Assembly: GCA_003139615.1 (NCBI GenBank)
Contig: PLJH01000015.1
Coordinates: 1-64,000, forward strand
DNA from: Alphaproteobacteria bacterium
GTDB lineage: Bacteria; Pseudomonadota; Alphaproteobacteria; Micropepsales; Micropepsaceae
Direction: 5' to 3'
DNA: 64,000 nucleotides
The notes under the pieces are model-generated. The model did not search any database, was not told the DNA's origin, and was given only the letters and a program-made list of their open reading frames with translations. Below are positions 1-8,273 of this stretch, in pieces. Both the position numbers and the translations under genes were made by a program. Numbering within the stretch: position 1 is the stretch's first letter; the number at the start of each line of letters is the position of its first letter.

Positions 1-1490
1 TCACGCATTTCATCGCCGGCAAAGCGGTCAAAGGAAGCTCGGGCCGCTTCGGCGACATCTTCAATCCGGCGACCGGCGAAGTTCAGGCAAAGGTACCGCT
101 TGCCAGTCGCGCCGAAATGCGCGCGGCGGTCGAGGCCGCTGCGAAGGCGTTTCCCGAGTGGTCCGCCGTCAACCCGCAGCGCCGCGCGCGCGTGATGTTC
201 AATTTCAAATCGCTCGTCGAGAAGAACCTGGACGAGCTCGCGCATATGCTCTCCTCCGAGCACGGCAAAGTGATTGCGGACTCAAAAGGCGACATCCAGC
301 GCGGCATCGAAGTGATCGAGTTCGCCTGCGGCATCCCGCATCTCTCGAAGGGCGAATATACGGAAGGCGCCGGTCCCGGCATCGATATCTATTCGATGCG
401 CCAGCCTTTGGGCGTCGTCGCCGGCATCACGCCGTTTAATTTTCCCGCGATGATCCCGATGTGGATGTTCGGGGTGGCGATCGCCTGCGGCAACACTTTC
501 ATCTGCAAACCGTCGGAGAAGGATCCGAGCGTTCCGTTGCGCCTCGCCGAGTTGTTCATGGAAGCGGGCGCGCCGGCCGGTGTCCTCAATGTCGTCAACG
601 GCGACAAGGAAGCGGTCGACGCAATCCTCGAGGACCCTGACATCCAGGCGGTGAGCTTCGTCGGCTCCTCCGCGATCGCCCATTATGTCTATTCGCACGG
701 CACAGCGCATGGAAAGCGCGTGCAGGCGATGGGCGGCGCCAAGAACCACGCGATCATCATGCCGGACGCCGATCTCGACCAGGTCGTGAACGAGTTGATC
801 GGCGCAGGCTATGGCTCGGCCGGCGAGCGCTGCATGGCGATCTCGGTCGCCGTTCCCGTCACCGAGAAAATCGGCGACGCGCTTGTCGCAAAGCTGAAAC
901 CGCGCGTCGAAAGTCTGCGTGTCTCGCTGCCCACCGATCCTGACGCGGACTACGGCCCGATGGTGACGGATGCGCATCGCCGGAAAGTGCTCGATTATAT
1001 CGACCTGGGCGTGAAGGAAGGCGCGGAGCTCGTTGTCGATGGGCGCGGCTTCAAGATGCAGGGTTACGAAAACGGCTTCTATCTGGGCGGCTCGCTGTTC
1101 GACCGCGTCACATCGAACATGAAGACCTATCAGGACGAGATCTTCGGGCCCGTGCTGCAGATCGCGCGCGCCAAGGATTTCGACGAGGCGATCTCGCTTC
1201 CTTCGAAACATCAATACGGCAACGGCGTCGCGATCTTCACTCGCGACGGCGACGCTGCCCGCGAATTTGCGAGCAAGGTGAAAGTGGGCATGGTGGGCAT
1301 CAACGTTCCGATTCCCGTTCCGCTCGCCTATCACACCTTCGGCGGTTGGAAACGTTCAGCCTTCGGCGACGTCAATCAACACGGTCCGGAAGGCGTGCGC
1401 TTCTATACGCGCGTCAAAACGGTCACTGCGCGCTGGCCCAAAGGCGGCGTGCGCGAAAATGCGAGTTTCGTCATTCCGACGATGAAATAA
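1..1490 (+). CDS. mmsA: Methylmalonate-semialdehyde dehydrogenase (CoA-acylating), 5' end missing
   Basis: Aldehyde dehydrogenase superfamily enzyme that oxidises methylmalonate or malonate semialdehyde to propionyl- or acetyl-CoA in valine and inositol catabolism. The reading frame is open from base 3 of the window, upstream of the ORF-track start at 117, with typical N-terminal sequence (FIAGKAV, FNPATGEV), so only a few residues are missing. The nucleophilic cysteine lies in AGERCMAIS and GGAKNHAIIMPDADLD is the family signature. About 495 residues are visible against a usual length near 500. The CoA-acylating subtype is recognised from overall similarity; other ALDHs are less likely. Confidence 0.9.
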   Translation, partial: THFIAGKAVKGSSGRFGDIFNPATGEVQAKVPLASRAEMRAAVEAAAKAFPEWSAVNPQRRARVMFNFKSLVEKNLDELAHMLSSEHGKVIADSKGDIQRGIEVIEFACGIPHLSKGEYTEGAGPGIDIYSMRQPLGVVAGITPFNFPAMIPMWMFGVAIACGNTFICKPSEKDPSVPLRLAELFMEAGAPAGVLNVVNGDKEAVDAILEDPDIQAVSFVGSSAIAHYVYSHGTAHGKRVQAMGGAKNHAIIMPDADLDQVVNELIGAGYGSAGERCMAISVAVPVTEKIGDALVAKLKPRVESLRVSLPTDPDADYGPMVTDAHRRKVLDYIDLGVKEGAELVVDGRGFKMQGYENGFYLGGSLFDRVTSNMKTYQDEIFGPVLQIARAKDFDEAISLPSKHQYGNGVAIFTRDGDAAREFASKVKVGMVGINVPIPVPLAYHTFGGWKRSAFGDVNQHGPEGVRFYTRVKTVTARWPKGGVRENASFVIPTMK

Positions 1491-1528
1491 ATCTGGTTGG
1501 GGGCCGCGGCGACGCGGAAGTCAAAGCG

Positions 1529-1990
1529 ATGTCGATGAGCGAACAAGATCCGAATACGCGCCGCCTGCAAATCGAGTGGTATGCGGCGCTGGCCACGATC
1601 ATCGGCGGCTTCGTCATTGCCATTGCCGTTGCGGCCTATTTCACTTTCAGCGGCAAGCCTGCGACGCAGACTGCGGCTGTCCAGCCGAAGCAGGCTGAAT
1701 CGCAGAAGGCGCGCGAAGCGGAATTCAAGAAGCTCGGTCTGGAGCTCTGCAGCCTTGAGCTTGCCAATGCGCAAACCTTCGGCGTCGTCCCCAGTTTCGG
1801 GAAGCTTTTGACCCCCATGCCGCACATGACCAACGTTCGCGGCCGCTACGTATGCGTCGCCGGCACGGATGTCACGAAATACGTTCTCGCGGGCGATTTG
1901 ATGTGCCGGAATCTCAAGGATTCACGTTGCGTGAGCCTGTTCACCGTCACGGAAGCCGACGGCACGGTGTTGTATCAGCGGCAGAGTTAA
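1529..1990 (+). CDS. Hypothetical single-pass membrane protein
   Basis: A 153-residue protein I do not recognise. A charged N-terminus (EQDPNTRRLQIEW) precedes one clear transmembrane helix at about residues 20-42, then an Ala/Gln/Lys linker and a C-terminal domain of about 90 residues with four cysteines (ELCSLE, RYVCVAG, DLMCRN, SRCVSL) that could form disulfides if periplasmic. The start at 1529 is preferred over the long track ORF because GCGGAAG lies eight bases upstream. It follows mmsA on the same strand by 38 bases and may be cotranscribed. Function unknown. Confidence 0.65.
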   Translation: MSMSEQDPNTRRLQIEWYAALATIIGGFVIAIAVAAYFTFSGKPATQTAAVQPKQAESQKAREAEFKKLGLELCSLELANAQTFGVVPSFGKLLTPMPHMTNVRGRYVCVAGTDVTKYVLAGDLMCRNLKDSRCVSLFTVTEADGTVLYQRQS

Positions 1991-2013
1991 CTGCAGAGAC
2001 GTTTATCTTTTGA

Positions 2014-2045
2014 TTGACCAACCTAGCTTGACCAACTTGACCAAC
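2014..2045 (+). promoter_or_regulatory. Triple TTGACCAAC direct repeat upstream of the toxin-antitoxin genes
   Basis: TTGACCAAC occurs three times, at 2014, 2028 and 2037, in the 70 bases before the antitoxin start. Autoregulated Phd/YefM operons usually carry operator repeats here, so these are probably antitoxin-binding sites. Each copy also contains a -35-like TTGACC, so promoter and operator probably overlap. The repeats are seen; the role is inferred. Confidence 0.5.
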
Positions 2046-2062
2046 CTGCCATAGGCTCTCCC

Positions 2063-2482
2063 ATGGCCAGGCAGATCAATCTCTATGAAGCAAAAACCAG
2101 CCTCTCGCGCCTTGTCGACGAGGCCGCGAAGGGCAACGACGTCATCATTGCCAAAAACGGCAAGGCGATGGCACGCCTCACGGGCATTGCGACGGCCGGA
2201 AAGTCTGAGAAACGCAAATTTGGGCAATGGAACCATCTTCTGACGCCGGAAGAGCGACGGGATATTGGCTCACCGTCATGGTGGCGGCATTGGAAGGAAG
2301 CGGACGCCGAAATTGAACACGATTTCGAGCGCAGCCTCGCTGAGGATGGAAAGGGATTCGAATCTCAATGGCCAGTTTCCTCCTCGACTCCCACGTTTTC
2401 CTCTGGGCAAAAGAAGACCCCGGCCAAATCGACGAAAAAGCGCTCGAAACAATCAGCGCGCCGGAAAACCGGCTCTTTGTAA
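2063..2482 (+). CDS. Type II antitoxin, Phd/YefM family
   Basis: A 139-residue protein whose first 50 residues are a typical Phd/YefM DNA-binding fold (INLYEAKTSLSRLVDEA, VIIAKNGKAMARL). It would neutralise the downstream VapC toxin and repress its own promoter. The middle (SWWRHWKEADAEIEHDFERSL) is the likely toxin-binding segment. The frame does not end near the toxin start but continues 115 bases into it, adding a Ser/Thr/Lys-rich tail (KKTPAKSTKKRSKQSARRK). Family members are usually 75-100 residues, so the tail is odd: a real extension, or a frameshift that removed the original stop. Confidence 0.8.
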   Translation: MARQINLYEAKTSLSRLVDEAAKGNDVIIAKNGKAMARLTGIATAGKSEKRKFGQWNHLLTPEERRDIGSPSWWRHWKEADAEIEHDFERSLAEDGKGFESQWPVSSSTPTFSSGQKKTPAKSTKKRSKQSARRKTGSL

Positions 2483-2775
2483 GCCTCGCCGGGCTTTGGG
2501 AGTTGGCGATCAAAGCCGGCAACGGCAAGCTGCCACTTTATTCGCTCATTATTGAAAAAGGCGCTGATGCGCTTTCGAAGAGTCTCCATGAATCCGATAT
2601 GGAATTGATGCCCATTGAAATGTCGCACGCACTTGCTGCGGCAGCGCTTCCGCAGCATCACAGGGACCCTTTCGATCGGCTGATGATCGCGCAGGCGCTG
2701 GCAGAAAACATGATATTGATAACACGCGACACAGTTTTTGCGCGCTATGCCGGCCTGAACTTGCTGCGTGCATAG
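2368..2775 (+). CDS. vapC: VapC-type PIN-domain toxin ribonuclease
   Basis: A 135-residue PIN-domain protein beginning FLLDSHVFLWAKED, with the first catalytic aspartate. Further acidic residues expected of a PIN site are the glutamate in GLWELAIK, the aspartate in HHRDPFDRLMIAQA and the one in LITRDTVFARY. Such toxins cut tRNA or rRNA until bound by the partner antitoxin. GGAAAGGGA lies eleven bases upstream of the start, supporting initiation inside the antitoxin gene. The overlap with the antitoxin frame is 115 bases. Confidence 0.87.
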   Translation: MASFLLDSHVFLWAKEDPGQIDEKALETISAPENRLFVSLAGLWELAIKAGNGKLPLYSLIIEKGADALSKSLHESDMELMPIEMSHALAAAALPQHHRDPFDRLMIAQALAENMILITRDTVFARYAGLNLLRA

Positions 2776-2796
2776 CGGCAATCTTGAGGTCTTGGA

Positions 2797-3213
2797 CTAT
2801 TTTATTCCACCCATCGCCGAGATGAGTTTCCATTCCATATCCGTGACCGGCTGAACGGAGAGTCGCGAGAATTTGACCAGCGCCATGTCCTTGAATTTCG
2901 GATTGGCTTTGATCTCGGCGAGAGTGACGTGCTTCGGCACATCGCGAACGGCCTTCACATCGACAAGCCCGAAGCGGCCTTTTTCATCCGTCGCATCCGG
3001 CCGGTATTCGCCGATCACTTCGACGATACCGACGATGCTGCGCTCCTCGCCGGAATGGTAGAAGAAGCCACGGTCGCCCTTCTTCATCGCCTTCATATTG
3101 TTTGCCGCCGTGAAATTGCGCACGCCGCTCCACGGCTCGCCCTTGGCGCCTTTCGCCTTCTGTTGCTCCCAGGACCATGCCTCCGGTTCGCTCTTGAACA
3201 GCCAATATGCCAT
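2797..3213 (-). CDS. EVE domain protein
   Basis: A 138-residue EVE-domain protein (YWLFKSEPEAWSWEQQ; PWSGVRNFTAANNMKAMKKGD; FYHSGEERSIVGIVEV). EVE domains belong to the PUA-like fold and bind modified bases; some act in restriction of modified DNA, others are housekeeping. The track ORF starts at a GTG at 3222, but GAGGAG sits correctly for the ATG at 3213, so that start is used. It is downstream of the YciI gene and gpsA on the same strand, a common alphaproteobacterial arrangement. The actual ligand is unknown. Confidence 0.88.
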   Translation of the reverse strand: MAYWLFKSEPEAWSWEQQKAKGAKGEPWSGVRNFTAANNMKAMKKGDRGFFYHSGEERSIVGIVEVIGEYRPDATDEKGRFGLVDVKAVRDVPKHVTLAEIKANPKFKDMALVKFSRLSVQPVTDMEWKLISAMGGIK

Positions 3214-3225
3214 TGCAGCCACTCC

Positions 3226-3516
3226 TCAGAAATTCGCGCCGATAGGATTGAACGTCACTTTCCAGGGCCGCAAATCCGAATGCGCAAAGAGCCCTGCTTT
3301 CACATAGGGATCGTTGGCGTGCCAAGCCTTCGCCGCCGCGAGATCGGCCGCTTCGAAGATGATGAGGCTGCCCGCCATGTCACCTTTCGCATCGAGGAAC
3401 GGTCCGCCGATCTTGATGACGTTGGTGGTGCGCGCATATTCGAAATGGGCCTCTCGCGTCGCCATCCTGAGCGCGAGAGAATTTTCCTTGTCGAGGGCGG
3501 TGACGACGAACAGCAT
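3226..3516 (-). CDS. YciI-like protein
   Basis: A 96-residue YciI/YCII-fold protein (MLFVVTALDKENSLALR; GGPFLDAKGDMAGSLIIFEA; AWHANDPYVKAGLF). The small ferredoxin-like fold is often dimeric with conserved His/Asp residues; enzymatic roles are proposed for some members but the cellular function is unknown. AGGAG precedes the start. It lies between gpsA, eight bases upstream, and the EVE gene, so the three are probably one transcript. Confidence 0.85.
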   Translation of the reverse strand: MLFVVTALDKENSLALRMATREAHFEYARTTNVIKIGGPFLDAKGDMAGSLIIFEAADLAAAKAWHANDPYVKAGLFAHSDLRPWKVTFNPIGANF

Positions 3517-3524
3517 GATGTCTC

Positions 3525-4538
3525 CTATTCCGATTTAAACGGGCGCGCCATCAGGCGCGGTATGGCCGCTTCGAGAGCAAGACGGCCTTCCAATATATCG
3601 GCAATCGCCTCGGCAACGGGAAGCTCGATGTCCTGGCGCTTGGCGCGCGCGACAAGCGCGGACGCGGTTTCGACGCCTTCGGCCAATGGCTGGCCGGAAG
3701 CGGTCAATTCATGGCGCGTGCGTCCCTGTCCGAGATGCAAGCCGAATGAAAAATTGCGCGAGGCGGGGCTGGTCGCGGTGAGTACCAGATCGCCGAGGCC
3801 CGACAGGCCCATAAGCGTTTCGGATTTTGCGCCGAGCACGGCACCCAATCGGCAGAGTTCGGCGAAGCTGCGTGCGAGAAGCGCAGCACGCGCGCTTTCT
3901 CCCAATCCCAATCCCGAAACGATTCCGCAGCCGATCGCGTAAACATTCTTGGCCGCGCCGCCGAGCGCCACGCCCGTCAGATCGTTGCTCGCATAGGGCC
4001 GGAATGTCGGATGTCCGAGCGTCGCCTGGAGGCGCAAGGCGATTTGTTTGCGCGCTGCGATCGTGATTGCCGTCGGCAGACGCTGCGAGACGTCGCGCGC
4101 GAAAGACGGTCCCGACAGAATCGCCGGTGACGCATCGGGCGCGCATTCAGCCATAACTTCAGTCAGCAGTTTGCCGCTGCCGCGTTCGATGCCTTTGGCG
4201 CAAAGAACGAGCGGAAGCTTGGGCCGGATATGGCGCGTGAGCGCTCCCAGTGCATCCCGCAAATGCTGAGCCGGAACGACGACGAGAACTGCGTTCGCGT
4301 CTCGGAGCCCGGCAAGGTCGCCGGTCGCCGAGAGGGTCTCCGGTAGCCGGACGCCCGAGAGGAACCGTTCGTTTTCATGCCGTGCATTGATCGCTTCGAC
4401 CACCTCGGGTTCGCGGGCCCAGAGGGTCACCCGGCGGCCTGCCTCGGCTGCCACCAAAGCAAGGGCAGTGCCCCAGGCCCCGCCCCCCAGAACGCCGACA
4501 TGCTCGTAAGGCCTTGTTTCCAGAGAGGTTTTATCCAC
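3525..4538 (-). CDS. gpsA: NAD(P)H-dependent glycerol-3-phosphate dehydrogenase
   Basis: Cytosolic enzyme reducing dihydroxyacetone phosphate to sn-glycerol-3-phosphate, the backbone precursor of phospholipids. The 337-residue protein has the Rossmann motif GVLGGGAWGTALA at about residue 15, AILSGPSFA, the GGAAKNVYAIGCGI segment carrying the catalytic lysine, and GLSGLGDLVLTATS. Length is normal for the family. The track start is a GTG with only a weak Shine-Dalgarno sequence, but no better in-frame start precedes the nucleotide-binding motif. First gene of the gpsA-yciI-EVE run. Confidence 0.95.
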   Translation of the reverse strand: MDKTSLETRPYEHVGVLGGGAWGTALALVAAEAGRRVTLWAREPEVVEAINARHENERFLSGVRLPETLSATGDLAGLRDANAVLVVVPAQHLRDALGALTRHIRPKLPLVLCAKGIERGSGKLLTEVMAECAPDASPAILSGPSFARDVSQRLPTAITIAARKQIALRLQATLGHPTFRPYASNDLTGVALGGAAKNVYAIGCGIVSGLGLGESARAALLARSFAELCRLGAVLGAKSETLMGLSGLGDLVLTATSPASRNFSFGLHLGQGRTRHELTASGQPLAEGVETASALVARAKRQDIELPVAEAIADILEGRLALEAAIPRLMARPFKSE

Positions 4539-4623
4539 AGTCCAGGCTCATGTTGCAGTGCAAAAGATTGAACGCTTTGTTGATTATTCAGAAATTTCCA
4601 TTATCTTTCGGTGTGAAAAGAAA

Positions 4624-5286
4624 ATGTCACCCAGGGAAGCGAGACCCGTCATGTCTGAAAAGGATACCGTTCGTTGTCAGATCATCAGCGCCGCGGGGAA
4701 GCGTTTTTCGCATTTTGGCTATGCCAAGACCACCATGGCGGAAGTCGCCACCGATTGCAGCATGTCGCCCGGCAACCTCTACCGCTTCTTCCCGGGAAAG
4801 CTCGACATCGCCGAGGCGATCGCCACTGAGGATTATGAGAAGCATCTTGTCGTGATGCGCAAGATCGCGGTGGCGCCGGACAAGGATGGCCGCCAGCGGC
4901 TTCACGATCTGTTGTTCGAAGAATTGCGCCGGACCTATCACAAGCTGGAGAAGGATCCCCGCGCTGTCGAGATGGCGCGCACCATTTCGCATGAGCGGCA
5001 GTCATTCGCCAACTGGATGCTGGCCCATGAGCGCACAATCCTTGTCGAACTGCTCGACGAATCCGAACGGCGCGGTGAGTTCGTTCCGCCCGGCGACAAA
5101 GAAGAAATCGCCGAGATGATCCAGTCCGCCACGATGAAATTCCGCTATCCGCAGCTGTGGTCGAAGCTGACGCTCCCGAAGCTCGAACGGGAACTCGAAG
5201 GCGTCTTGAAGCTGATTCTGAACGGTCTTTGTCCGCGTGCTGCTGCCGACCGTGCCGATGCGGCCAAACACGAAGCCGTGGCCTGA
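4624..5286 (+). CDS. TetR family transcriptional regulator
   Basis: About 220 residues with an N-terminal TetR helix-turn-helix (IISAAGKRFSHFGYAKTTMAEVATDCSMSPGNLYRFF) and a helical C-terminal ligand/dimer domain. The effector is unknown. An ATG at 4651 (after AGGGAAG) is an equally plausible start. The AT-rich 4540-4620 stretch between it and the divergent gpsA is the likely promoter and operator. It is transcribed toward the lolA-like gene 36 bases downstream. Confidence 0.85.
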   Translation: MSPREARPVMSEKDTVRCQIISAAGKRFSHFGYAKTTMAEVATDCSMSPGNLYRFFPGKLDIAEAIATEDYEKHLVVMRKIAVAPDKDGRQRLHDLLFEELRRTYHKLEKDPRAVEMARTISHERQSFANWMLAHERTILVELLDESERRGEFVPPGDKEEIAEMIQSATMKFRYPQLWSKLTLPKLERELEGVLKLILNGLCPRAAADRADAAKHEAVA

Positions 5287-5322
5287 CTTGCCCTTCTTGC
5301 CGGCAAAGGTCATTTAGGGCTC

Positions 5323-5955
5323 ATGCGTCGCTTGTTTCTCGCCCTGCTCTTTTGCTTCGCGGCAAGCGCCGCGTCGGCGGCGGATTTCGCGCAAACAATG
5401 CAACCGCGGTTCACGCCGGCGGACCAGGCCGACCTCGACCGGATCAGCGCCTATCTCAACACGACCCAGACTTTGAAGGGAAGCTTCGTCCAGATCGGAC
5501 CCGAGGGTCAGGTGGACGAAGGTAGGTTCTATATCCAGAAGCCGGGACGGATGCGGTTCGAATACGCAGCGCCGAATCCAACCCTGATCGTGAGTGACGG
5601 CTCGAGCGTTGCCGTCATCAACAAGAAATTGAACACGACCGATCGCTACCCGATCTGGACGACACCGCTCAGCCTGATCCTTTCCAGAGAAGTCGATTTG
5701 AAGAAAAATCCGGCCATCATCGGTCTCGCGCATCAAGACGGCCAGCTGGTGGTCAGCGCACGCTCCCATTCGAGCCGCGCGACAGGCAACATCACGCTTG
5801 TCTTTTCCGAACCCGACATCGCCCTCAGACAATGGACCGTGATCGACGCGCAGGGACTGACCACGACGGTTTCCATTCGCGACCTGAAACAGGATACGGT
5901 TATCGATCCCACGCTGTTCAAGATCGCGGATGCTTCGGCGACAGGCGAAAAATAG
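5323..5955 (+). CDS. lolA: LolA-like outer-membrane lipoprotein carrier
   Basis: A 210-residue periplasmic protein with a signal peptide (RRLFLALLFCFAASAASAAD) and the LolA fold: LKGSFVQIGPEGQVDEGRFY, then GRMRFEY and VSDGSSVAVINKKLNTTDRYPI. LolA accepts lipoproteins from LolCDE and passes them to the outer membrane; alphaproteobacterial members are divergent and some may have other hydrophobic cargo. No other lol gene is nearby. It is followed three bases later by the amidotransferase gene. Confidence 0.82.
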   Translation: MRRLFLALLFCFAASAASAADFAQTMQPRFTPADQADLDRISAYLNTTQTLKGSFVQIGPEGQVDEGRFYIQKPGRMRFEYAAPNPTLIVSDGSSVAVINKKLNTTDRYPIWTTPLSLILSREVDLKKNPAIIGLAHQDGQLVVSARSHSSRATGNITLVFSEPDIALRQWTVIDAQGLTTTVSIRDLKQDTVIDPTLFKIADASATGEK

Positions 5956-5958
5956 GCA

Positions 5959-6705
5959 ATGTCTCGACGCACGCCCATTGTCGGCATTCCCTGCGACCGT
6001 CGCATGGTGGGTCGCCATCCGTTTCACGCGGTCGGCGAGAAATATATTGCGGCGGTGCGCGACGGGGCAGACGCGCTGCCCCTGTTGATCCCGGTTCTCG
6101 ATCCGGCAATTCCCGCGACAGAATTGTTGGACGCGTTTGACGGGCTCCTCTTCACCGGCTCGCCTTCGAACGTGTCTCCGAAACGTTATGGCGGCTTGCC
6201 GCCCCGCGAGGGTGTTCTTCAAGACGAATATCGCGATTCAACCGCGTTACCGCTTCTTGAGGCGGCGATAGATGCTGGCACACCGGTGCTGTGCGTGTGT
6301 CGCGGCTTTCAGGAATTGAACGTGGCTTTGGGCGGCACGCTTTTTCAGCATGTCCATGAGATTGCCGGACGCAACGACCACCGCGAAAATGCGAAGGCTT
6401 CGTTGGACGAACAGTATGCTCCGGCTCACGACGTGATTGTTCAGGATGGCGGGTTCTTGTCGAAGATTGTCGGCGATCGAACGTTTCAGGTGAACTCGCT
6501 TCACTCCCAGGGAATTGATCGGCTCGCGTCGTCTCTTCATGCCGATGCTGTGGCCCCGGACGGAACGATCGAGGCTGTGTCGATGCCGGGCGCAAAAGGC
6601 TTCCTGCTCGGTGTGCAATGGCATCCCGAGTGGCGTTGGGCGGAGAACCCCGTTTCGCGCGCGATATTCTCCGCGTTCGGCGAAGCGCTGCGCGCGCGTT
6701 CTTGA
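5959..6705 (+). CDS. Class I glutamine amidotransferase-like hydrolase (peptidase C26, PuuD-like)
   Basis: A 248-residue C26 family hydrolase. The nucleophile is in VLCVCRGFQELNVALGG and the histidine and glutamate of the triad in LGVQWHPEWRW. FTGSPSNVSPKRYGG near residue 65 matches gamma-glutamyl-GABA hydrolases of putrescine breakdown. Substrate cannot be proved, but a putrescine-type class III aminotransferase three genes downstream makes a polyamine link plausible. Confidence 0.8.
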   Translation: MSRRTPIVGIPCDRRMVGRHPFHAVGEKYIAAVRDGADALPLLIPVLDPAIPATELLDAFDGLLFTGSPSNVSPKRYGGLPPREGVLQDEYRDSTALPLLEAAIDAGTPVLCVCRGFQELNVALGGTLFQHVHEIAGRNDHRENAKASLDEQYAPAHDVIVQDGGFLSKIVGDRTFQVNSLHSQGIDRLASSLHADAVAPDGTIEAVSMPGAKGFLLGVQWHPEWRWAENPVSRAIFSAFGEALRARS

Positions 6706-6812
6706 ATTCCAACCGGTCGGCGGCGGAGAATTGCCGCGAGTCTTGCCGGCGACACGAAATCCGCAATGCACGCTTCTCATTCGAAGCGCAGCATTCTAAA
6801 AGGGCCGGCATC

Positions 6813-8234
6813 ATGCAGGCTTTCCCGATCGCGCGCGGCGCAACGCTGTTTCTGCTGCTTACTCTGGGGGCTTGCGGGTTCCATGCCCCTGCCCCAAACC
6901 GCACGCCTCCGCCGCCCGCTCCCGCCACACCGACATCGACGCTTGCCACCACGCTTGTCATTCCCGCGGCAATGATCGTTCAGGAGCTGAACGACAAGAC
7001 GAAGGACGAAATTGCGCGCATCTCCGATCAGGAAGTCGATTGCGCGATTGCCAAATGCCGGCTCAATCTCGTCGCGACCAAGACGGGGCCGATCACGGGT
7101 TCGGCAGAGGGGGGAAAACTTTCGCTGTCCCTGCCGGTCACCGCCACGGCGGACGTGGCTCTCAAGGCGCTGTTCGTCAAAACGAAAGCGCACGGCGTCG
7201 CAACCGGCACTGTGCAGACGCAGACCGCCTTTCGGCTTGGTCCTGACTGGCGCCTTGAAACCACAACCACCGGCCGTGTCGATCTTTCGCAGGCGGACCT
7301 GAAACTTGGTCCGCTCAAAATGTCCGTCACCGATTTGTGGAACCACAACGAGCAGCACATCACGCAACCGCTGTTCAAGATGATCGACAAGCGCGTGTCG
7401 AGCGGCATCAAGATCAAGCCGCAGGCGGAGCGGCTTTGGGCGAGAGCGTTTCATCCGATCAAAGTCGGAAAGTCGCCGCAGGCATGGCTGGTGCTCAACC
7501 CACAGCGCGTTCTGGTCGCGCAGCCCACGACGCAGAATGGCGCCTTCACCGTTTCGCTGGGCGTCGAGGTTCAGGCGCGTGTCGTCGTCAGCGATCAACC
7601 GCCCGGAGAGCCGCTCAAGACACCGCCTCTGCCGGCGCCCGCGCCTCTGACCGCGCCGTCCAACCGTTTTTCGTTCGTCGTGCCCGCGCTGCTTCCCTAT
7701 GACGAGGCCGCGTCACTGGCGCTCAAACGCCTCGACGCGAAACCGTTGCATATCGGAAGCGCCAAAGTGCGCATCGAGAAATTGGAAATCCTGCCCTCAG
7801 GCCAGGATGTCGTCGTGGCGCTTCGCTTCTGCGTCGCGCAAGAATGGGATCCGTTCGGCTGGTTCGACGCCTGCGGCGACGGCTATCTGCGCGGCACACC
7901 GGTGTTCGATGCACCATCGGGCACGATCCGCATTGCCAATGTGCATTACGATATTGCCACGCAGAATTTGGTTCTGAATCTGCTCAAGGCGTTTGAGAGC
8001 GACGAACTGGACAAGCTCGTGCAAAACAATCTCGTATTCGGCGTTGCCAAAGACCTGGCGAAGCTCGATGCCGAGCTCAAAGTCGCACTCGCGAAGCCGC
8101 AAAAGCGCGGCGTCAGCATCACAGGCGATATTACCTCATTCGGTACGCCGAGCCTGACCTGGACCAAAGACGGATTTTTGGCGACGTTTCCCGCTGAGGG
8201 CACGATCGCCACAGATCTCAATCTCAAGGATTAG
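6813..8234 (+). CDS. DUF4403-like family lipoprotein
   Basis: A 473-residue predicted lipoprotein: basic N-terminus, hydrophobic segment and lipobox LTLGACG, then a Pro-rich linker (NRTPPPPAPATP). The body resembles the DUF4403 family, with repeated beta-rich domains of the lipid-binding type (LSLPVTATADVALKAL; FRLGPDWRLETTTTGRVDL). The start at 6813 is chosen because the signal sequence begins there; the track ORF adds 65 unlikely residues. Location is probably the outer or inner membrane facing the periplasm. Function unknown. Confidence 0.75.
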   Translation: MQAFPIARGATLFLLLTLGACGFHAPAPNRTPPPPAPATPTSTLATTLVIPAAMIVQELNDKTKDEIARISDQEVDCAIAKCRLNLVATKTGPITGSAEGGKLSLSLPVTATADVALKALFVKTKAHGVATGTVQTQTAFRLGPDWRLETTTTGRVDLSQADLKLGPLKMSVTDLWNHNEQHITQPLFKMIDKRVSSGIKIKPQAERLWARAFHPIKVGKSPQAWLVLNPQRVLVAQPTTQNGAFTVSLGVEVQARVVVSDQPPGEPLKTPPLPAPAPLTAPSNRFSFVVPALLPYDEAASLALKRLDAKPLHIGSAKVRIEKLEILPSGQDVVVALRFCVAQEWDPFGWFDACGDGYLRGTPVFDAPSGTIRIANVHYDIATQNLVLNLLKAFESDELDKLVQNNLVFGVAKDLAKLDAELKVALAKPQKRGVSITGDITSFGTPSLTWTKDGFLATFPAEGTIATDLNLKD

Positions 8235-8273
8235 CGCGAGAGCGCCATTTCCGAAATCAATGTGGAGGGGACG

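Noticed and set aside
282-1334. 350-residue minus-strand ORF across mmsA
   Set aside because: Antisense shadow caused by high-GC codon bias; Arg/His/Asp-rich with no domain, while the plus strand has clear ALDH motifs.
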